The notes below the pieces were generated by a model. The model saw only the letters and a program-made list of their open reading frames with translations. It did no database searches and was not told where the DNA came from. Positions 62,374 through 64,000 of a stretch of DNA of 64,000 nucleotides are shown in pieces; position 1 is the stretch's first letter, and each line of letters starts with the position of its first letter. Origin of the DNA: JBBIJO01 sp037445895 (GTDB lineage: Bacteria > Bacteroidota > Ignavibacteria > Kapaibacteriales > UBA2268); contig JBBIJO010000005.1 of the NCBI GenBank assembly GCA_037445895.1, positions 89,981 to 153,980 of the forward strand, read 5' to 3'. Made by a program: the position numbers and the translations under genes.

Positions 62374-63790
62374 GCTTAGCAATAAAGATAGAATGAAAAT
62401 TCAAAGGCATCATATGCCCGAGCAAAACTCGGAGATTCGAATACACAACTTCGAGGAGGTTAATCTTGGTTATACAATTGAATTAGCACGCGAGGAAGCG
62501 GAGCGTTGTTTGCGTTGTAAAAAACCAGTATGTGTCGAAGGTTGCCCCGTTGCTGTCAAAATTCCAGACTTTATTAAAATGGTTGCCGAAGGGAAATATA
62601 GCGAAGCAGCAGAAATATTGAAAAAAGATAATGCTTTGCCGGCAGTATGCGGAAGAGTTTGTCCACAGGAAGAACAGTGCGAAAAAGTTTGCGTCGTTGC
62701 AAAGAAAAATGAATCGGTAGCAATTGGCCATCTCGAACGTTTCGTTGCCGATTGGGAACGAATGAATATTGGGTTCAGAATGCCCGAGATGAAACCCAAA
62801 ACGGGCAAAAAAGTTGCTATCGTCGGCGGAGGACCTGCGGGGTTAAGTTGCGCTGGCGATTTAATCAGAATGGGGCACGACGTTACCGTTTTCGAAGCTC
62901 TACACGAAATCGGAGGTGTGCTAATCTATGGAATTCCTGAATTTCGTTTACCAAAAGATATAGTTCGTGCCGAGGTTGAATATCTAGGTAAACTCGGTGT
63001 CGAATTCGTAACCAATTATGTTATTGGTCTTACCGAAACCATCGATGAATTACTCGGAAGATTCGATGCGGTTTTCGTAGGTGTAGGCGCGGGACTACCA
63101 TATTTCTTAAATATTCCAGGCGAAAACCTTCTTGGCGTTTACTCCGCAAACGAGTTCCTTACACGAGTAAACTTAATGAAAGCATATAAATTCCCCGATG
63201 CTGATACTCCGATTATGGATGTTCGAAACAAAACTGTAGCTGTTTTTGGTGGAGGCAACACCGCAATGGATGCTGTTCGCACCTCCTTAAGGCTTGGAGC
63301 AAAGCGTGCTACAATTATCTACCGCCGAACCGAAACCGAAATGCCCGCACGTATCGAAGAAATTAAACATGCAAAGGAAGAAGGCGTCGAATTCATATTC
63401 CTTTCTTCGCCACTCGAATTTTTCGGAAACCACGACGGTTGGCTACAAGGCGTTAAACTACAAAAAATGGAACTCGGAGAACCGGATTCTTCGGGGCGAC
63501 GCCGACCAATTCCTATCGACGGAGCTATCGAAACCATTCCAATAGATACTGCAATAATCGCCATCGGGAATGGGTCGAATCCGATTATCAGCAAAACTAC
63601 CCCCGATTTGAATGTAAACAAATGGGGAAACATTCTTGTCGATTCCGAAACTATGAAATCGAGCAAGAAAGGCGTTTTTGCTGGCGGCGATATCGTAACC
63701 GGCGGTGCAACAGTTATTCTTGCAATGGGTGCTGGCCGCAAAGCCGCAAAAGCAATCGATGAATATCTGAAAAATCCAGATGTATGGTAA
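62366..63790 (+). CDS. nfnB: NfnB / NADPH-dependent glutamate synthase small-subunit-like flavoprotein
   Basis: This 474-residue protein has an N-terminal cluster domain with two Cys sets (C48, C51, C56, C60; C95, C99, C105, C109), then an FAD site (VAIVGGGPAGLSCA) and an NADP site (VAVFGGGNTAMDAVRT), ending in AMGAGRKAAKAIDEYL. Its pairing with nfnA, with 8 bp of overlap, favours NfnB over a GltD role, since no gltB is near. ATG 62366 (MPELSNKD) is chosen over the longer frame that runs inside nfnA. Confidence 0.9.
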   Translation: MPELSNKDRMKIQRHHMPEQNSEIRIHNFEEVNLGYTIELAREEAERCLRCKKPVCVEGCPVAVKIPDFIKMVAEGKYSEAAEILKKDNALPAVCGRVCPQEEQCEKVCVVAKKNESVAIGHLERFVADWERMNIGFRMPEMKPKTGKKVAIVGGGPAGLSCAGDLIRMGHDVTVFEALHEIGGVLIYGIPEFRLPKDIVRAEVEYLGKLGVEFVTNYVIGLTETIDELLGRFDAVFVGVGAGLPYFLNIPGENLLGVYSANEFLTRVNLMKAYKFPDADTPIMDVRNKTVAVFGGGNTAMDAVRTSLRLGAKRATIIYRRTETEMPARIEEIKHAKEEGVEFIFLSSPLEFFGNHDGWLQGVKLQKMELGEPDSSGRRRPIPIDGAIETIPIDTAIIAIGNGSNPIISKTTPDLNVNKWGNILVDSETMKSSKKGVFAGGDIVTGGATVILAMGAGRKAAKAIDEYLKNPDVW

Positions 63791-63799
63791 AAACTGATG

Positions 63800-63821
63800 G
63801 AGACGCATCGCAATGCGTCTC
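63800..63821. repeat. Palindromic GAGACGCAT...ATGCGTCTC element
   Basis: GAGACGCAT and ATGCGTCTC are exact inverted copies around the 4-nt loop CGCA. GATGG before and CCATC after extend the pairing with a bulge. It sits between convergent nfnB and the coiled-coil gene, where it may act as a bidirectional terminator-like hairpin. Similar GAGACGC palindromes occur as dispersed repeats in many genomes as I recall. No second copy was seen in this window. Confidence 0.7.
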
Positions 63822-63838
63822 TACCATCTATTCTTCTT

Positions 63839-64000
63839 CTACTTTACTTCGCCGAATGCTTCGTTACTTTTTGTTCCTTGTTTCGTAAACTCTTGCTTCA
63901 ATTGTTCAAATTCTCGGGCTAATCTCACTATTTCGGTTCTTAATTCTTTGTTCTCTTCTTCAAGTTGCGAAAACTTTACAACTTGATTTCTTAGTTCCTC
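63839..64000 (-). CDS. C-terminal end of a coiled-coil protein, 5' part outside window
   Basis: The last 53 codons of a minus-strand frame end at TAG (complement of 63839-63841). The visible part is a charged heptad-like helix (SQLEEENKELRTEIVRLAREFEQLKQEF) followed by a polar tail (TKQGTKSNEAFGEVK). The rest lies beyond the edge, so the family cannot be named. Confidence 0.65.
   Translation of the reverse strand, partial: EELRNQVVKFSQLEEENKELRTEIVRLAREFEQLKQEFTKQGTKSNEAFGEVK

Noticed and set aside
62366..63790. Glutamate synthase small subunit GltD
   Set aside because: No large subunit is near and the gene overlaps nfnA, which favours NfnB.
1..64000. CRISPR array, prophage, transposase, integron or rRNA operon
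   Set aside because: No regularly spaced direct repeats, phage structural genes, transposase motifs or rRNA segments were recognised.

Overview
The window is AT-rich bacterial chromosome (roughly one third G+C by eye). The best guess is a member of the Bacteroidota/Chlorobiota assemblage, probably an Ignavibacteria- or Kapabacteria-like lineage. Four things point there. (1) There are several large secreted beta-propeller proteins, three of which end in a type IX secretion (T9SS) sorting domain. (2) Promoters follow the Bacteroidota pattern TTTG-N19/20-TAnnTTTG, and most genes lack a Shine-Dalgarno sequence. (3) Elongation factor P has a Chlorobi-like tip loop (RTPGNLR). (4) Two subunits resemble alternative complex III (ActD, ActE). 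No prophage, insertion sequence, CRISPR array or rRNA was seen. Coding density is high, with many 1-8 bp overlaps.

Layout. 1-2133 (-): 3'-truncated secreted propeller/Hydin-type protein. 2359-3384 (-): rsgA, divergent from recJ (3533) and a directly coupled Dna2-like nuclease-helicase (5265-8609), then a lipoprotein. 9387-12185 (-): a T9SS propeller protein and a small unknown. 12319-14599 (+): aminotransferase, SDR and GIY-YIG protein. 14601-17129 (-): murF-mraY, detached from a dcw cluster. 17270-22595 (+): receiver-HDOD regulator, PilM-like protein, rsmD, ppk2, pyrF and DUF2851. 22596-22916: AT-rich repeat-bearing region ahead of dnaA. 24366-26651: YitT-like and MFS membrane proteins. 26657-26832 (-): tRNA-Leu(CAG) and tRNA-Ser(CGA). 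26874-32732 (-): a 1201-residue T9SS protein, ActE-like cytochrome c, ActD-like protein and a RicT-like protein. Then tRNA-Phe (-), tRNA-Cys (+) and efp.

34217-36778 (+): accB, a CADD/TenA-like diiron protein, then accC, with a good promoter ahead of accB. 36775-37359 (-): DUF429. 37577-37777 (+): a tiny Cys-rich protein with its own promoter and an 18-bp palindrome at the predicted transcription start. 37878-39851 (+): rmlA and a D-threonine-aldolase-like enzyme. 39859-45566 (-): a DUF1905/YdeI-like protein, a strong terminator, and an ECF-sigma unit made of sigma factor, an anti-sigma protein with a barrel-like C-terminus, a lipoprotein and a T9SS protein. 45696-47748 (+): wecB and a galE-like epimerase. 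47867-53685 (-): six tightly packed genes (cyclophilin, SpoU methyltransferase, dprA, polyprenyl synthetase, BamA-like protein, deoC). 53779-57278 (+): tRNA-Leu(UAG), tig, clpP, clpX. 57341-58564 (-): secreted C1B peptidase. 58655-61407 (+): HAD-UbiA prenyltransferase and DprE1-like oxidase. 61510-63790 (+): nfnA-nfnB. At the edge are a palindromic repeat and the 3' end of a coiled-coil gene.

Most of the window is housekeeping. The parts that stand out are the sigma/anti-sigma-barrel/lipoprotein/T9SS unit, the CADD-like gene inside the acc operon, the Cys-rich micro-gene with its palindrome, the ActD/ActE pair away from its complex, the DprE1/UbiA pair outside Actinobacteria, and the recJ-coupled Dna2-like enzyme. 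No wholly new system could be proven from sequence alone.
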